DNA from: Chloroflexota bacterium
GTDB taxonomy: Bacteria; Chloroflexota; Anaerolineae; Anaerolineales; Villigracilaceae
Assembly: GCA_016234485.1 (NCBI GenBank)
Contig: JACRBL010000029.1
Coordinates: forward strand, 248,001 to 312,000
DNA: 64,000 bases
Direction of reading: 5' to 3'
The position numbers and the translations under genes were made by a program. Of the stretch, positions 8,605 through 16,547 are shown one piece after another; position 1 is the first letter of the stretch, and every line of letters starts with the position of its first letter. The notes below the pieces were generated by a model, which did not search any database, had not been told where the DNA came from, and saw only the letters and a program-made list of their open reading frames with translations.

Positions 8605-9807
8605 ATGGTCGTTCAAGCTGTTCAACGTCGGTACGATCTCGACTGGCTGCGCGGTTTCGCCGTGTTTGCCATCTTCGCTTTGCATCACGCCACGCGATTT
8701 TTCGACACCGACGATTGGTTTATCAAGAATGCCACCACCTACCTGCCCATGCAGATCTGGCTGGAGTTCTGCACCAGTTGGGGCATGCCGCTGGTCCTGA
8801 TCATCTCGGGCGCCAGCGCCTTTCTTGCCCTGGAAAAAACCCGTCCAGGGAAATACGTGGGCGGTCTGTTCCTGCGCCTGCTCGTGCCGTTGATCGTCGG
8901 CATGTTCACCCACGTGGCTGTACATGTCTATCTGGAGAATCTGCAAGAGGGGAAATTCAGCGGTTCGTTCTTCGCCTTCTACCCGCACTACTTCGAAGGC
9001 ATGTACGGCTTCGGCGGCAACTTCGCCTGGATGGGATCGCACCTTTGGTATCTGGAACTGCTATTCATCGTTTCCCTGATCTACCTGCCGATGTTCCTCT
9101 GGTTTAAACGGACAGCCGTCGGTCAGCGCGTTTTGCAGGGCATGGGCGACCTGCTCGCAAATCCGTTCGCCGCCCCGCTCCTGGCGTTGCCCGCCATCCT
9201 GTTGATCCTGAATCTAAACGAGGCGGACGCGGGGAATACGTCTCTGGGAGGCTGGAGTCTTTTCATCTATCCGCTGTTCTACTTTGCTGGTTTTGTGATC
9301 CTCTCCAATGAGCGCCTGCAAAAAAATATCATTTGGATGCGCTGGATCCATTTGGCGATGGGACTAATCCTCTCCACTGCCTATCTTTTTGTTGAATTCC
9401 AGACCGTCGTTCCCTCCCTCTTTCCGGTGGCGGACCCTCTGGGGAAAACCTTGGATTGCTTCGTAGTGTGGTCGTGGCTTTTGGCAGTTCTCGGGTTTGG
9501 CATGAAACACCTCAACTTCACCAATCCCTTCCTGAAATATGCCAACGAAGCGACGCTTCCATTCTACATCCAGCACCAGACCGTGGTCATCTCCCTGGGC
9601 TTCTTCGTGGTGCAGTGGGCAATCCCCGACCTGTTGAAGTACGTGATCATCCTTGTCGTCTCTTTTGTTGCGATCATGGGCTTGTACGAGTTCGGCGTGC
9701 GGCGGTTTAACCTCATGCGTTTCCTGTTCGGGATGAAACTGCTGGCAAAGCCTGTTGGCCTTCGATCCAAGGAAACACAATTCAAGGAAGTGGCTCGAAC
9801 GATGTAA
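8605..9807 (+). CDS. Acyltransferase-3 family membrane protein
   Basis: 400 residues with about ten membrane segments. Starts with the family's cytosolic lead and first helix (RRYDLDWLRG...LHHATR), where Arg-Asp-x-x-x-Arg and His are typical of Acyl_transf_3/OpgC-like O-acyltransferases that modify surface polysaccharides or lipids. AAAGGAGTG just upstream is the ribosome site. Paralogous to the next gene. Acceptor molecule unknown. Confidence 0.85.
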   Translation: MVVQAVQRRYDLDWLRGFAVFAIFALHHATRFFDTDDWFIKNATTYLPMQIWLEFCTSWGMPLVLIISGASAFLALEKTRPGKYVGGLFLRLLVPLIVGMFTHVAVHVYLENLQEGKFSGSFFAFYPHYFEGMYGFGGNFAWMGSHLWYLELLFIVSLIYLPMFLWFKRTAVGQRVLQGMGDLLANPFAAPLLALPAILLILNLNEADAGNTSLGGWSLFIYPLFYFAGFVILSNERLQKNIIWMRWIHLAMGLILSTAYLFVEFQTVVPSLFPVADPLGKTLDCFVVWSWLLAVLGFGMKHLNFTNPFLKYANEATLPFYIQHQTVVISLGFFVVQWAIPDLLKYVIILVVSFVAIMGLYEFGVRRFNLMRFLFGMKLLAKPVGLRSKETQFKEVARTM

Positions 9808-9854
9808 ATCAAGATTGCGAATCAATGCGATTGCACCATTAATAGGAGTAAAAA

Positions 9855-11027
9855 ATGAACGACAAATCCATTCAACGAAGACACGATCTCGATTGGCTGC
9901 GTATGCTAGGCGTTTTGCTCGTGTTTGTCTATCACTCCAGCCGTCTCTACAACGTGGAAGACTGGAATGTAAAAAACAACATCTGGTATCCCTCGGTGGA
10001 ATTATGGAACCTGTTCGCCACATCGTTCATGATGCCGTTGATGTTTGTCATCTCGGGCGCCAGCCTGTTCTATGCCCTTGGGAAGGGCGGCTTCGGAAAA
10101 TTTCTCAAGGACAAAGTCCTGCGACTGCTGATCCCTCTGTTGGTGGGCGCGCTGACCCATCTCTCGCTTCAATCCTACTTGTGGGACAAAACGCACGGGC
10201 TGTTCAACGGGAACTACTTCCAGTATCTGCCACATTACTACCCCTCTTCGATCAATTGGTTCGGCGGACACCTATGGTATCTGTGGTATCTTTTCCTGTT
10301 CAGCCTCATGCTCTATCCGCTCTTCCGCTGGTTGAGGGGACGCGGACAGAATTTCCTGTCCAAACTCGGCGGCGGGCTGGCTCGGACTGGCGTGTTGTAT
10401 ATGCTGACAGTCCCTTTCATCGCGTTGTATGCGCTGATCGACGGCGATAGCCCCCTGATGGCATCCAATGGAGGCTACCCATACATTATGTATCTGTGGT
10501 TCGTTGTGTTGGGCTTCCTTATCACCTCCGATGCAAGAATCCAGGAAAAGATTCGGCTCTTGCGCTGGGTCTCGTTGATCGGTGGATTGGCGCTTTCGGC
10601 TGGCTTTGCCATCCTGTACAACCTGACCGCAGACAAAGAGACTATCTCAGCGGGCCTCGTTATCGCCGTGTTGATGCGCGTTTTAGGCGGTTGGCTTTCT
10701 GTCCTGGGGTTTCTGGGCATGGGCATGCAATACCTCACCGCTCACACACCTCGCTTGAATTATGCCAGCGAGGCTGTCCTGCCTTTCTACGTCTTGCATC
10801 AAACCATTCTGCTGGTGGTTGGATACTTCGTGTTGCAATGGGGATTGCCCGAAGCGCTGGAATGGGTGATTACTCTTGCGATCTCCTTTGTGGGCATCAT
10901 GGCGATCTACGAGTTCGCTGTGCGCCGCTTCAACCTGATGCGCTTCCTGTTCGGGATGAAACCGCTGATGAATTTCGCGCATCCGCAGAACGCTTCCGCG
11001 CCAGCAGAAACATCTCGGAGTCAATAA
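9855..11027 (+). CDS. Acyltransferase-3 family membrane protein, paralogue
   Basis: 390 residues, same layout as the preceding protein (RRHDLDWLRM...VYHSSRLYN at the N-terminus; shared C-terminal YEFAVRRFNLMRFLFGMK), showing a tandem duplication. TAGGAG lies before the ATG. Probably O-acylates a cell-surface glycan or lipid; the two paralogues may use different acceptors. Confidence 0.85.
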   Translation: MNDKSIQRRHDLDWLRMLGVLLVFVYHSSRLYNVEDWNVKNNIWYPSVELWNLFATSFMMPLMFVISGASLFYALGKGGFGKFLKDKVLRLLIPLLVGALTHLSLQSYLWDKTHGLFNGNYFQYLPHYYPSSINWFGGHLWYLWYLFLFSLMLYPLFRWLRGRGQNFLSKLGGGLARTGVLYMLTVPFIALYALIDGDSPLMASNGGYPYIMYLWFVVLGFLITSDARIQEKIRLLRWVSLIGGLALSAGFAILYNLTADKETISAGLVIAVLMRVLGGWLSVLGFLGMGMQYLTAHTPRLNYASEAVLPFYVLHQTILLVVGYFVLQWGLPEALEWVITLAISFVGIMAIYEFAVRRFNLMRFLFGMKPLMNFAHPQNASAPAETSRSQ

Positions 11028-11091
11028 TCCGCCATGTGGGATTGAGGTAGGCGCTTGCAAGGTGATTGCCTCATCCAAACCCATCTCAACC

Positions 11092-11175
11092 CTCTTCATC
11101 GTCCTCGGCGCGTACCTTATCCTCAAGCCGTGGTTCGATCAGAAGGGATTGTTTGGCAAGGCGGAACATTGCTGA
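11092..11175 (+). pseudogene. 3' remnant of a second copy of the small membrane protein
   Basis: Twenty-seven codons plus stop here encode LFIVLGAYLILKPWFDQKGL and on to KAEHC, nearly the same as the C-terminus of the protein at 2155-2544 (differences only at a few residues). The bases upstream (11028-11091) do not match the rest of that gene, and no full reading frame or ribosome site is present. It is the stranded end of a duplicated and deleted copy. Confidence 0.8.
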
Positions 11176-11193
11176 CCATTACTTGCCCGATTC

Positions 11194-11232
11194 AAAAGAG
11201 ACAGTCACCTTCAAGGTGACTGTCTCTTTTTC
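11194..11232. terminator. Intrinsic terminator
   Basis: Long stem AAAGAGACAGTCACCTT / AAGGTGACTGTCTCTTT with a very short loop and T run; between the acyltransferase operon (+) and the flavodoxin gene (-). Confidence 0.9.
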
Positions 11233-11233
11233 T

Positions 11234-11755
11234 TCACACCGAAAGAAGCGGCTTCAATTCCATCGCCCACTTGCGGATGGCATTCCAGTCGCGATGATCG
11301 CCTTCCTTCCAAACGCCAAACAACACGCTCAGGCGGAATCCCAACCTGTCTTTGAACGTGGGAACTTTGCGGATGTCCAATCCGCCCGCGAATAGACCCT
11401 CGCTGACCGGTCGAACGAGCGCCCGCACCGGGTCCAGCCACGACGCGACATGACTGCGATACTGCTCGCCGTTTTTCATCGCCAGCGTCATGCAAACCAA
11501 AAACGCCGCAAACCGTTTGCGCTTCAATTCGGTTTGATGGTCGCGGATCCAGTGCATCGCTTCGGGACGCCATGCCGCGCCGTTGATTCCACTTCCCGCC
11601 ACGATTGCATCATACGCGGACAGGTCTTTCACATCGCGCATCGGGAGCACATCCACGCGCGCGCCGCTTTCGGCGAGAGTCTTTCCAATGGCTTCTGCCA
11701 CGCCGACAGTCCAACCTGTGCGGCTGGTGTACGTCACAAGGATTTTGTTGTTCAT
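11234..11755 (-). CDS. Flavodoxin-domain protein (HemG-like)
   Basis: 173 residues beginning KILVTYTSRTGWT, the FMN phosphate-binding loop of flavodoxins, followed by DAIVAGSGINGAAW in the second flavin loop. The size and domain resemble HemG-type menaquinone-dependent protoporphyrinogen oxidase and similar flavodoxin-like proteins. ATG 11755 is preferred (AGGAAG eight bases upstream) over a GTG at 11764. Twelve bases downstream of the DUF4386-like gene, so probably in one operon with it. Confidence 0.8.
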   Translation of the reverse strand: MNNKILVTYTSRTGWTVGVAEAIGKTLAESGARVDVLPMRDVKDLSAYDAIVAGSGINGAAWRPEAMHWIRDHQTELKRKRFAAFLVCMTLAMKNGEQYRSHVASWLDPVRALVRPVSEGLFAGGLDIRKVPTFKDRLGFRLSVLFGVWKEGDHRDWNAIRKWAMELKPLLSV

Positions 11756-11767
11756 TGTATTCACTTC

Positions 11768-12493
11768 CTATCTGGCGAGTTGCAGAAGTCTGCGTGCAAG
11801 CAGGATCTGATAGGTGATGAGCAAAAATCCGCCGGGAGCGGAGATCATCACCGCTGTGGTGAATTGCGAAGGGACAAAAGCGGCGACGGTGAAAAAGACC
11901 AGCATCAATCCGAAGCCCGCGATTCCTAGCCACGCAGTGACCTTGCTGAAGATCCCGCCGCGCAGGAGCACGAACGCCATCATCAATGCGGCGGATTGGG
12001 TGAAGAGGAAACCCATGAACGTGCCGGGCGTCAGGTCTGCGCCTTGGGCGAGCAGGGCGCGTCCCGCCGCTTCGAGCAGGGGTTTTTGCGCTTCGCCTGC
12101 CAGCGCGTATTGACCGCTGAGCGCCAGCATCGAAAAGACGGTGTTGCTGGAGATGTAGATGGCTGTGCCCATCGCAAAAAGTACGAGGGACAGCGCGGCG
12201 AATGAAGGATGGTTTTTCCAGTGCAGGTTGCAGAGCGCAATGTAAAGCGGAATCCCCAAACTGAGAGTCAGGATGTTGAACAGCCCAAGATTTCCAAGCG
12301 CGCCCAGACGGTTGGACTGAAACAGCGCGAACCATTCGGTCACGTCAACCGCGCTGTTAACGCGTGTCTCGCCGCCCAGCATCGAAGTGACCGTGTCTGT
12401 CAACCCGACCAGCACAATCAGCAATGCCGCAACCGCGGCAAATTTGTAGAACGCTTTCCAGCGGACGTCGCCCGCTTCGGCCTTTTGTTGCAT
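11768..12493 (-). CDS. DUF4386-like integral membrane protein
   Basis: 241 residues with about six membrane segments and the spacing seen in DUF4386 proteins (a long first loop, a periplasmic loop after helix 2 and a C-terminal pair). Start 12493 has GAGGAGAGG upstream; an extension to 12589 is not supported. First gene of a pair with the flavodoxin-like protein. Function unknown; such proteins often sit with redox or stress genes. Confidence 0.7.
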   Translation of the reverse strand: MQQKAEAGDVRWKAFYKFAAVAALLIVLVGLTDTVTSMLGGETRVNSAVDVTEWFALFQSNRLGALGNLGLFNILTLSLGIPLYIALCNLHWKNHPSFAALSLVLFAMGTAIYISSNTVFSMLALSGQYALAGEAQKPLLEAAGRALLAQGADLTPGTFMGFLFTQSAALMMAFVLLRGGIFSKVTAWLGIAGFGLMLVFFTVAAFVPSQFTTAVMISAPGGFLLITYQILLARRLLQLAR

Positions 12494-12861
12494 GGGAACC
12501 TCTCCTCGAAAAAATCTGCCTCCCTCAAGGCAGTCGGGTGTAAATTCTACGCTTATGTCCAAATTACACAATTTACAATTGTCATACAATTAAGCGCTGA
12601 ATGTATAGGAAACGGATTGTAGGTTTCGTAGATTTGAGCCGCCTGGATTTGAATCCGACAGGCTCGGATTTGACCCCCATCCCGTCCTTTCCCTCGCGAA
12701 GCATCCTTTAGGACAAACGAAAGTACACGTTTGGGGGAAGGGGAACAGAAGGTAGGATGACAACAATCCTTCGCATCCAGACTGACGTTACACCCTCCCC
12801 CATTTCCGCTCTTTGAAATGGGGGAGGGTTGGGGAGGGGGTTTATGGTAAGATTCCCCTCG
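12494..12861. other. Repeat-filled intergenic region
   Basis: No gene seen. It holds a 45-bp dispersed repeat (12632-12676, second copy at 60566-60608), a small element TCGCGAAGCATCCTTTAGGA (12694-12713) that recurs in inverted form inside the tRNA pseudogene, and a C/G-rich inverted repeat (CCCTCCCCCATTTC / GAAATGGGGGAGGG, about 12790-12842). Confidence 0.75.
12632..12676 (+). repeat. Dispersed repeat, copy 1 (TTGAGC..GGCTCGGATTTG)
   Basis: Imperfect match to 60566-60608: both contain TTGAGC, GGATT, AATCCGA or ATTCCGA, and AGGCTCGGATTTG in the same order. Internally weakly palindromic. Confidence 0.7.
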
Positions 12862-13740
12862 ATGAAACTCAACCTCGCTTTAGCGCAAATTGCCACTCAC
12901 CTGGGGGACGTTGACTCCAACCTCGAGAAGCACCTCGACCTCATCAAGCAAGCCAAAGCCCAAAACACCGAACTGCTCGTCTTCCCCGAACTCTCTCTCA
13001 CGGGCTACGTCTTGCAAGACATCGTCCCCACCGTCGCGCATCATCCCACCAACGACGACCCCGTCTTCAAACACCTCCTCAAAGCCAGCCGCGACCTCGA
13101 CCTCGTGGTCGGCTTCGTAGACGAGGACTCCCGTCACCGCTTCTACATCGCCTCGGCCTACCTTTCGGGCGGGCGCGTCCTCCACATCCACCACAAAGTC
13201 TACCTGCCCACCTACGGCCTCTTCGACGAAGGCCGCTTCTTCGCCTGGGGCGACTCCATCCAGGCTTTCGACACCAAATTCGGACGCGTCGGACTGCTCA
13301 TCTGCGAAGACTTCTGGCACGCCTCGCCTCCGTACCTGCTCTGGCTCGACGGAGCCGACATCCTGCTTTTCTCATCGGCCTCTCCTGGCCGCGGTCTCAA
13401 TGACCACGAAAAACTCGAGTCCGCCCGCTGGGTGGAACGTGTCAACAAATCCTACGCCAGCCTCTTCACCACCTTTGTCGCGCACTCCAACCGCGTCGGC
13501 TACGAAGACGGACTCAACTTCTGGGGCGGCTCGACGATCTTTGATCCGCGCGGCGAACTGGTGACTCAAGCCCCCTACCAGACCGAAGCCCTCGTCGCTT
13601 CCTCCCTGGACCTCGGCCTGCTGAGGCGGACCCGCGCGCGTCTGCCCCTTCTGCGCGACGAGCGGACGGGTCTCGCGCACCGCGAACTGGGACGCATCAT
13701 CTCCTCCCGCGAGGGCGGTTGGAAGGGTCACAATGACTGA
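12862..13740 (+). CDS. Nitrilase-fold amidase, glutaminase partner of NadE
   Basis: 292 residues with the Glu-Lys-Cys triad of carbon-nitrogen hydrolases: VFPELSLTGY, HHKVYLPTYG and GLLICEDFWH. In glutamine-dependent NAD synthetases this domain releases ammonia and is fused N-terminally to NadE; here it is a separate gene next to nadE. Start may be 12862 (MKLNLALAQ) or the ATG at 12844, whose apparent ribosome site lies in a G-rich repeat. Its stop is embedded in ATGACTGA, overlapping an ATG (13733) that looks like the former nadE start. Confidence 0.85.
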   Translation: MKLNLALAQIATHLGDVDSNLEKHLDLIKQAKAQNTELLVFPELSLTGYVLQDIVPTVAHHPTNDDPVFKHLLKASRDLDLVVGFVDEDSRHRFYIASAYLSGGRVLHIHHKVYLPTYGLFDEGRFFAWGDSIQAFDTKFGRVGLLICEDFWHASPPYLLWLDGADILLFSSASPGRGLNDHEKLESARWVERVNKSYASLFTTFVAHSNRVGYEDGLNFWGGSTIFDPRGELVTQAPYQTEALVASSLDLGLLRRTRARLPLLRDERTGLAHRELGRIISSREGGWKGHND

Positions 13741-13903
13741 CCTGACCATCAACACTGTTTACGATCCGTCATTGCGAGCGTTCTTCCCTGGCGCCGCCCG
13801 CCAGGGCAGGTGTGCGAAGCAATCCCCTCCACGGCGCGGAGATTGCTTCGTCGGGGAGATCACCCTCCTCGCAATGGCGGGTAAGATTAGTGATTCGCAA
13901 TGA
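13733..13903 (+). pseudogene. 56-codon bridging reading frame made by repeat insertion at the nadE start
   Basis: Starts MTDLTINT, nearly the same as the true NadE N-terminus (MTSSDLTINT), then runs through a palindromic repeat element and ends in TGA that overlaps the nadE ATG by four bases. It overlaps the upstream amidase stop too. Most likely the original first codons of nadE cut off by the insertion; it might still serve translational coupling. A functional peptide is unlikely. Confidence 0.6.
13766..13880 (+). repeat. Palindromic GTCATTGCGAG element, copy a (with inner 29-bp element)
   Basis: Outer arms CCGTCATTGCGAG / CTCGCAATGGCGG and inner arms GAAGCAATC / GATTGCTTC. The left arm contains a 29-bp insert (13786-13814) identical to one in copy c. 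No coding capacity; non-autonomous MITE/REP-like. Confidence 0.85.
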
Positions 13904-14727
13904 CAAGTTCCGATCTCACCATCAACACCGACCTCGCCCGTCAGATTCTGACCGGATTTATCAAGTCCGAAATCACCCGCGTCGGATTCACCCGCGCCGT
14001 CGTCGGCCTCTCTGGCGGGATCGACTCCGCCCTCTCTTGCGTTCTCGCCGCCGAAGCCCTCGGAGCGGAAAACGTGCTGGCTGTCCGCATGCCCTACAAA
14101 GCCTCCAGCGCCGACTCGTTGGATCACGCTCAACTGTTGATTGACCAACTCGGAGTCCAGAGCGAGACGATTGAAATTACCGATATGGTTGACCCGTTGA
14201 TTAATCTCGACCCCGACATGTCGAAGACGCGCAAGGGCAATATTATGGCGCGCGCCCGCATGATCGTCTTGTATGACCGCTCCGAAGATTTCAAAGGGCT
14301 CGTGGTCGGCACCAGCAACAAGACCGAAATCCTGCTCGGCTACTCCACCCTGTGGGGCGACATGGCCTCCGCCCTCAACCCCATCGGCGACCTCTACAAG
14401 ACCCAAGTCCGCCAACTTTCGCGCGGCATGAACATCCCCGCGCCGATCATTGACAAGCCCCCGTCCGCCGACTTGTGGGCTGGCCAAACTGATGAAGATG
14501 AACTTGGTTTCACCTACGAGCAGGTTGACCATTTGCTCTACCTGCTCGTTGACCAGCGTTACCTGCCCGAAGAATGTGTGGAGGCTGGCTTCGACAAATC
14601 CTTCGTAGACAAGATCGTCACCCGCATCCGCCGCTTCCAATTCAAACGCATGATGCCCATCATCGCCAAAATCAGCAATCGCACCATCGGTTACGACTTT
14701 TTATATTTGCGCGATTGGGGAACTTAA
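13900..14727 (+). CDS. nadE: NAD+ synthetase, NadE domain
   Basis: 275 residues. The ATP-pyrophosphatase P-loop SGGIDSAL starts at residue 38; GTSNKTEILLGYST and NPIGDLYKTQV are typical of NadE. Adenylates nicotinate adenine dinucleotide and amidates it to NAD+. Ammonia is presumably fed by the neighbouring amidase. The start at 13900 overlaps the bridging frame's stop (ATGA); there is no Shine-Dalgarno. Length fits stand-alone NadE. Confidence 0.93.
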   Translation: MTSSDLTINTDLARQILTGFIKSEITRVGFTRAVVGLSGGIDSALSCVLAAEALGAENVLAVRMPYKASSADSLDHAQLLIDQLGVQSETIEITDMVDPLINLDPDMSKTRKGNIMARARMIVLYDRSEDFKGLVVGTSNKTEILLGYSTLWGDMASALNPIGDLYKTQVRQLSRGMNIPAPIIDKPPSADLWAGQTDEDELGFTYEQVDHLLYLLVDQRYLPEECVEAGFDKSFVDKIVTRIRRFQFKRMMPIIAKISNRTIGYDFLYLRDWGT

Positions 14728-14730
14728 ATC

Positions 14731-14813
14731 GGTGTCAGGTGCGAGGTGTCACGTGTCAAGTTGGCAAACTCGAATCCTGACACCTGAAACCTGGAACCTG
14801 AAACTTGAAACTT
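14731..14813 (+). repeat. Degenerate 7-8 bp-period repeat (ACCTGAA/GTGTCA type)
   Basis: Successive units such as GTGTCAGGT, GACACCTGAAACC, GGAACCTGAAAC, TTGAAACTT. The same motif family recurs at 62371-62400 and 63539-63602. The TTG start of the following gene lies inside it. Confidence 0.8.
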
Positions 14814-16052
14814 CACATCCCTCCCGCCCTCAAGCATTTTCGCTATCGCTATCTTTGGCTCGGCTTGTTAATCTCTGTTGCTGGCTCGCAAATGCAAAGC
14901 GCGGCCATCCATTGGCATATCCGCACTCTGACTGGCGAACCTGACCCTCTCGCATTGGGCGGAATCGGATTGGCGCGAATTTTGCCCGTCATTTTCTTTT
15001 CCATCATAGGTGGCGCGGTCGCGGACAATTACAATCGTCGCGCTATTCTTTTCATAACCCAATCCATCCTTGCTTTACAGGCTCTGGTCCTTGCCATCCT
15101 CACTTTTGGCGGACACATTGCCATCTGGCAAATCTATGTATTGACGGCCGTTCAGGCCGCGGCCATGGCTTTCGACCTGCCAGCAAGGCAATCTCTGGTG
15201 CCAAACCTGGTCCCGCGCGACGTGCTCCCTTCGGCCTTTGGGTTAAACACGATCGCTTTCAATGCTGGCGCCATCGGTGGACCATTATTGTTTGGGTTGA
15301 TTCCTGAAGGCAATATGGGGCTGGCTTACCTCCTCAATTCCATTTCTTTTTTGGCGGTTATCTTCGCGCTGATTTTTATGGGAAAGATTCCACAGGATGT
15401 GAATAAGGCGGGGGGGATTAACCTGCGAGCCATGTGGGACGGCGTCCGCTTTATTTTCTCTCGGCCATTGATCTCCTCAACCATGTTGATGGACTTTATT
15501 GCCACATTTTTTGCGTCGGCCAACACCATGCTCCCGATCGTTGCACAGGATATTTTGAAGGTTGGAAAGCCAGGATTCGCTTGGTTGACCTCAGCGCAGG
15601 CGATCGGCTCGGTAATGGCTGGAATTGTTGTTTCTCAGATTCCAAAATTACGTCGACAGGGATTGCTTTTCTTCGGAGCAGTTTTCGTTTTTGGCATAGC
15701 GACTATCCTTTTTGGGCTGGGCGCTTCGTTCGCGGTTGCCATGATAACTTTGTTCGTCATTGGCGCAGCTGACGCGGTTAGTACGGTTGTCCGCAACACC
15801 ATCCGCCAGTTGCAGACGCCCGATCACATCCGTGGGCGGATGACCAGCGTGAATCAGATTTTCTTCATGGGCGGCCCCCAATTGGGGGAGGTGGAGGCCG
15901 GGGTGGCCGCGGCCCTCTTCGGGGTTCCGTTTGCGATTGTCAGCGGCGGAATCGGCTGTATCCTCGGCATGGGACTCGTCGCCTGGAAATGGCCGCAACT
16001 GGTCACGTATGATTGGCACGAACCGCAACCCGCCGCTGCGACGGTTGATTAA
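14805..16052 (+). CDS. MFS exporter (EntS-like)
   Basis: 415 residues with about eleven to twelve membrane segments and the MFS loop GGAVADNYNRR between helices 2 and 3. Resembles EntS/MFS_3-type exporters (siderophore or drug efflux). A stop (14799-14801) lies directly upstream in frame and the first internal ATG would remove the first helix, so the start must be the TTG at 14805, which is part of a repeat. Substrate unknown. Confidence 0.85.
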   Translation: MKLHIPPALKHFRYRYLWLGLLISVAGSQMQSAAIHWHIRTLTGEPDPLALGGIGLARILPVIFFSIIGGAVADNYNRRAILFITQSILALQALVLAILTFGGHIAIWQIYVLTAVQAAAMAFDLPARQSLVPNLVPRDVLPSAFGLNTIAFNAGAIGGPLLFGLIPEGNMGLAYLLNSISFLAVIFALIFMGKIPQDVNKAGGINLRAMWDGVRFIFSRPLISSTMLMDFIATFFASANTMLPIVAQDILKVGKPGFAWLTSAQAIGSVMAGIVVSQIPKLRRQGLLFFGAVFVFGIATILFGLGASFAVAMITLFVIGAADAVSTVVRNTIRQLQTPDHIRGRMTSVNQIFFMGGPQLGEVEAGVAAALFGVPFAIVSGGIGCILGMGLVAWKWPQLVTYDWHEPQPAAATVD

Positions 16053-16102
16053 CGTCCTCCCTACAAGTCCCATACAATGCGGGTAGACGGTACTTTTGGC
16101 GG

Positions 16103-16131
16103 TTGACTTTGCCCGTGATTGTGGCTATACT
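16103..16131 (+). promoter_or_regulatory. Strong sigma-70-type promoter
   Basis: TTGACT (16103-16108), 17-base spacer, TATACT (16126-16131). Transcription would begin near 16138, followed by a 12-codon frame and a terminator hairpin before the zinc-finger gene. Confidence 0.75.
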
Positions 16132-16138
16132 GCGAACT

Positions 16139-16210
16139 ATGCGAGAGTTAACTTTTTTCAAGTCCCCTTTGTACTAAAAAGGCACGCGGCTATCCGCGTG
16201 CCTTTTTGTT
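16139..16210 (+). ncRNA. Possible short leader RNA or attenuator
   Basis: From the predicted start site a frame of 12 codons (MRELTFFKSPLY, 16139-16177) is followed at once by a perfect hairpin (AAAGGCACGCGG/CCGCGTGCCTTT, about 16178-16207) and T run. The product would be a roughly 70-nt RNA; read-through would express the SWIM protein. Alternatively the hairpin ends transcription from upstream. Not matched to a known RNA family. Confidence 0.4.
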
Positions 16211-16237
16211 TTCTCAAAAATTAAAAGGAGATAAAGT

Positions 16238-16480
16238 ATGGACTACGGAATGATCGGCAAGTTGGAAAAAGCAAAACGCTATGCGGAAGATCGCAAACGG
16301 TTTCGTTTCAACAAGTTCGATGTGACTTTCCACGGCGACAATAACGAACATAATGTCAGTTTTGAGAACGGCGTCTTCCACTGTGATTGCGAATTTTTTA
16401 TCACCCACAAACGTTGCGGTCACAGCATGGCGCTCGAAATCCTGCTCAAAGACATGATCGCGGTTCCCGAGCAGGCATAA
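16238..16480 (+). CDS. SWIM zinc-finger mini-protein
   Basis: 80 residues, start with AAAAGGAGAT seven bases upstream. The only recognisable domain is a SWIM-type finger, CDCEFFITHKRCGHSMALE (CxC-x(8)-CxH), near residues 48-66, preceded by a basic helical segment and a beta-rich part. SWIM fingers bind DNA or proteins; stand-alone versions are uncharacterised. Short terminator at 16500-16535 follows. Confidence 0.75.
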   Translation: MDYGMIGKLEKAKRYAEDRKRFRFNKFDVTFHGDNNEHNVSFENGVFHCDCEFFITHKRCGHSMALEILLKDMIAVPEQA

Positions 16481-16499
16481 CAGAATATCGTTCCCAACA

Positions 16500-16535
16500 A
16501 AAAAACTCCGCGCTCACGCGCGGAGTTTTTTTGTT
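16500..16535. terminator. Bidirectional intrinsic terminator
   Basis: AAAAAACTCCGCG / CGCGGAGTTTTTT stem between the converging SWIM gene and the secreted protein at 16548. Confidence 0.9.
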
Positions 16536-16547
16536 GGGAGGTTTCGT

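Noticed and set aside
8050-9042. A 330-codon frame on the - strand
   Set aside because: Antisense of the small acidic protein, receiver and acyltransferase genes, which have clear motifs and ribosome sites.
13733-13903. The 56-codon bridging frame as a real gene
   Set aside because: It consists mostly of a dispersed repeat and a copied nadE start; kept only as a relic.
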